Assembly (NCBI GenBank): GCA_964473155.1 | Contig: CAYYNT010000011.1 | Span: 24,110-88,109, forward strand | From: JAJFUG01 sp964473155 | GTDB lineage: Bacteria > Gemmatimonadota > Glassbacteria > GWA2-58-10 | Length of the DNA stretch: 64,000 bases | Reading direction: 5' to 3' | Part shown: positions 62,021 to 64,000 of the stretch, piece after piece | Position numbering within the stretch: position 1 is the stretch's first letter | Layout of the letters: each line of letters starts with the position of its first letter | The notes under the pieces: model-generated | The model's input: only the letters and a program-made list of their open reading frames with translations | Database searches by the model: none | What the model was told of the DNA's origin: nothing | Position numbers and translations under genes: made by a program

Positions 62021-62297
62021 TGTCGCTTTCCCTTTCTCGCTGGGATGACAGCATCAGGCGTTCCGGCGCGCGGTCCGGGACAGCCGTTCGACCGCAGAGC
62101 GGGGCGCGGCTCAGACAAGCGCGTGCCCGAGGTTCAATATTGTTTAAGGAGCAGGCGGCTGTCAAGACTGGCTTACCGGACCGCAGGAACTTTCAGAAGA
62201 AGTTTTTCAGCGGCCGCACGTGTTTTTTCTTTGCGTTCAGAGTGTTATCAGAATTATTTTAATTCCGACTGTTTCGTCGCCAGCCGGACATACAACC
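62021..62297. other. Divergent intergenic region
   Basis: About 330 bp lie between the isomerase gene and the FMN-binding gene. Apart from the promoter at 62298, no conserved element or gene is visible. Confidence 0.4.
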
Positions 62298-62326
62298 TTG
62301 CCTGAATGCGTCACTCATAATAAACC
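62298..62326 (+). promoter_or_regulatory. Promoter of the FMN-binding/reductase pair
   Basis: TTGCCT (62298-62303), 17 bp, TAAACC (62321-62326), about 27 bp before the GTG at 62353. Confidence 0.5.
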
Positions 62327-62352
62327 GGAACAATCGAAACGGAGAACTGCCG

Positions 62353-62829
62353 GTGAAACGTTTTCTCATCCTTGCCGTTTTAATGATTATCCCGGCCTGT
62401 TCGGGCCGCACGGGCCAATCCACTCAAGCACAGCAGCCCTCGCCTGCCGACAGCGTCACGGCCGATAGTTCGGGGCCCGCAGCCGGTAAAACGATAGACC
62501 TGATGAAATACGCCACCATAGACACCTGCGACGGGGAATTCGAGGGCTATTACGATGAGAAAGTCGCCGATTACAACCTGACTGTTTCGGCCACGGTGCG
62601 GGTGAAAGTCGAGCACTGCAAGGTTACGGATATCACAATCATTGACTCCAGCAACGTGCATCCCAGCGCGGCGAAATTGATCCCGCAACGGATCGTAGAG
62701 GCCCAGAGCCTGCCTGTGGAGGCGGTCGCAGGGGCCTCCGTGGCGAGCTGGACTCTCATGACCGCCACCGCCGTGGCGCTGGGGATAGACCTGACCGAAC
62801 TCGAGGATTCCACTTACAAAACTAAATAA
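62353..62829 (+). CDS. FMN-binding domain lipoprotein
   Basis: 158 residues. The GTG start has GGAGAA 7 nt upstream. The lipobox IIPAC gives a predicted lipidated Cys16; a Ser/Ala/Gln-rich linker follows to about 45. The domain (50-150) has DGEFEGYYDEK, VKVEHCKVTDITIIDSSNVHP and VEAVAGASVASWTLMTATAVAL. The AGASxAS segment corresponds to the flavinylation site of NqrC/RnfG-like FMN domains, where FMN is attached to Thr or Ser. It is 22 nt upstream of a Tat-exported reductase and may pass electrons to it. Confidence 0.8.
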   Translation: MKRFLILAVLMIIPACSGRTGQSTQAQQPSPADSVTADSSGPAAGKTIDLMKYATIDTCDGEFEGYYDEKVADYNLTVSATVRVKVEHCKVTDITIIDSSNVHPSAAKLIPQRIVEAQSLPVEAVAGASVASWTLMTATAVALGIDLTELEDSTYKTK

Positions 62830-62851
62830 CTTCAACCGGAGCCGTAATCTC

Positions 62852-63910
62852 ATGGATAAGCAGAATAAAAGCCGTACAGACAATCTCAGCCGCCGGGATT
62901 TCATCCGCATCGGGGCCGCCGGGGCGGCGATCATTGGCGCGGGCGGGATGGCAGGCTGCTCCAGTCAGCCCGGTGGAGAGACAACCGCCCTGGTCTGCCC
63001 GAAGAAAAAGCTGGGCAAGACCAGCATGATCGCCTCGACTGTGGCCCTGGGCGGCGGAAGCGCCCTGAGCATGGTCAAGGATGACCAGGAGGCGGTGGCG
63101 CTGATCGAGTACGCTTTCCAGAAAGGCATCAACTATTTCGACTCCGGCGCTCAATATGACGAGGGCCGCAGCCAGCAACGCATAGGCGAGGCCATGGAGC
63201 CGCACCGCAAAGAGGTTTATTTCAGCACCAAGTACGGTTTCGCCGACACCCCGGATGTACTGATGAAGGATTTCGAGGAATCCCTGAAAAGCTTCCGCAC
63301 GGACTATGTGGATGTGGCCAGTATTCACGGCCTGGGGAAAATGGAGGACGTGGAGACCATGTTCACCTCCGGGGCGCTCGAAACCCTTGTCAAGCTGAAA
63401 GAGCAGGGTGTGGTGCACCATATCGGCGTGACCAGCCATAACCATCCGCCAGCCTTGGCCGAGGCGCTGAAGCGCTTCAATTTCGACACCTCCCTACACG
63501 CGGCCAATGCCAGCAAAGTACCGTTTGTCGGCGAGTTCGAGGAACTGCCGACCACCAGCTTCGAGGAGCTTTCGATCCCGCTGGCCAACAGCCAGGGGAT
63601 CGGAGTTTGGGCCTTCAAGATTACCGGCCAGCGCCGCCTGATCCAGAAGACGAATGAAGCTGACAAAGCGCCGGGAGATGTGCTCCTGCGTTACGGGTTC
63701 AGCCTGCCGGTGCACGGAATAGTGTTAGGCATGCACGCGAAGGAGCATATCGACAGCGCAGTGGAGATGGCCAATAATTTCAAGCCCATGACCGCGGATG
63801 AGATGCGCGCCTGGAACGAAAAGCTCGCTCCCAGCGCCAACGAGCTGACCCTGTTTTACCTGCGGGACGGCTACAGGGATGACGGGGCGCCGCGGGCGCA
63901 CCTGGCCTGA
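62852..63910 (+). CDS. Tat-exported aldo/keto reductase
   Basis: 352 residues. Tat signal: LSRRDFIRIGAAGAAIIGAGGMAGC, with a lipobox-like Cys at about 36. In the barrel the catalytic tetrad is intact: Asp and Tyr in NYFDSGAQYDEG, Lys in FSTKYG and His in ASIHG, unlike the reductase at 46081. The NADP site cannot be judged from sequence alone, and an exported AKR would need a cofactor outside; the FMN-binding lipoprotein just upstream is a possible link. No ferredoxin tail. Repeat copy C follows. Confidence 0.87.
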   Translation: MDKQNKSRTDNLSRRDFIRIGAAGAAIIGAGGMAGCSSQPGGETTALVCPKKKLGKTSMIASTVALGGGSALSMVKDDQEAVALIEYAFQKGINYFDSGAQYDEGRSQQRIGEAMEPHRKEVYFSTKYGFADTPDVLMKDFEESLKSFRTDYVDVASIHGLGKMEDVETMFTSGALETLVKLKEQGVVHHIGVTSHNHPPALAEALKRFNFDTSLHAANASKVPFVGEFEELPTTSFEELSIPLANSQGIGVWAFKITGQRRLIQKTNEADKAPGDVLLRYGFSLPVHGIVLGMHAKEHIDSAVEMANNFKPMTADEMRAWNEKLAPSANELTLFYLRDGYRDDGAPRAHLA

Positions 63911-63943
63911 TAACCAGCGCGGTAAATGAAGCAGATAATGGAA

Positions 63944-64000
63944 AGGGGCTGTCCCAAAAGTCTTAAACGTAGGGGCACGGCGCGCCGTGCCCCTACAGAA
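63944..64000. repeat. Dispersed MITE-like repeat, copy C (cut by window end)
   Basis: It begins AGGGGCTGTCCCAAAAGTC, the cleanest version of the terminal repeat, then TTAAAC and the palindromic core with GTAGGGGCACGG, ending with CTACAGAA at the window edge. Over the first 57 bp it matches copy B except for a few positions in the terminal repeat. It lies 34 nt after the aldo/keto reductase stop. Confidence 0.8.

Overview
The window is a gene-dense, GC-rich bacterial chromosome segment of about 50 protein genes, with one certain RNA gene (SRP RNA), one candidate structured RNA and a small family of palindromic dispersed repeats. There are no tRNA or rRNA genes, prophage genes, transposases or CRISPR arrays. 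Housekeeping genes (dnaX, ybaB, recR, pgsA, pgpA, cinA, tatA, ispE, ddl, folE2, dnaK, thiD, ffs) show that it is chromosome and not a plasmid. Tat-exported oxidoreductases, type I dockerin repeats, Asp-box beta-propellers, lipoprotein carbohydrate enzymes, TPR proteins and TlpA/CcdA suggest a Gram-negative heterotroph of the FCB/Gemmatimonadota-like candidate-phylum type. This placement is inference from gene content only.

Layout. 1-6750: a Cys-rich protein whose export leader is cut by an in-frame TAG, an ArsP-type permease, a DUF362 protein ending in a dockerin, a CocE/NonD hydrolase and an MBL-fold lipoprotein. 7022-13830: four co-directional genes (Asp-box propeller with dockerin, heparinase II/III-like lipoprotein, DUF4832 glycosidase-like protein, QueG-like Fe-S protein), read as an extracellular polysaccharide-use operon. 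13935-19654 (minus strand): RND adaptor, RND pump, CcdA and TlpA-like thioredoxin. 19774-24794 (minus strand): deoxyribosyltransferase-like protein; ECF sigma factor, degenerate anti-sigma factor and a secreted protein of unknown function; histidine kinase coupled to a TPR protein. 24997-34075: PadR regulator, alpha/beta hydrolase, aldose epimerase, a variant EF-G, a candidate ncRNA, an orphan ParA coupled to thiD, and dnaK. 34438-45699: flippase-like membrane protein, ispE, a 1223-residue TPR protein, ddl-folE2, an M23 peptidase, SRP RNA, a ureide-permease-like transporter and a YbaK deacylase. 46081-50152: an unusual ferredoxin-tailed aldo/keto reductase, an HGSNAT-like acyltransferase and a secreted ADP-ribosylglycohydrolase-like protein. 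50403-57140: dnaX-ybaB-recR-pgsA-pgpA-cinA, then tatA and a divergent YchF-like NTPase. 57752-63910: duplicated rubredoxin-like protein, endonuclease IV-like TIM barrel, sodium:solute symporter, Tat sugar isomerase, FMN-binding lipoprotein and Tat aldo/keto reductase.

Shared themes. At least nine promoters fit TTGnnn-N17-TAnnnn with exactly 17 bp between boxes, the clearest being that of the SRP RNA. TTG starts with good ribosome binding sites occur in dnaX, folE2 and the ParA gene. A non-coding repeat family, with terminal inverted repeats beginning GGGGCTGTCC and a palindromic core, appears at 5541, 60871 and 63944; core-like palindromes stand alone at 13841 and 20342. The items most worth following up are the compact structured RNA at about 30039-30165 (minus strand), this repeat family, the aldo/keto reductase with a substituted active site, the sigma/anti-sigma/secreted-protein cassette, and the EF-G whose guanine-specificity motif is altered.
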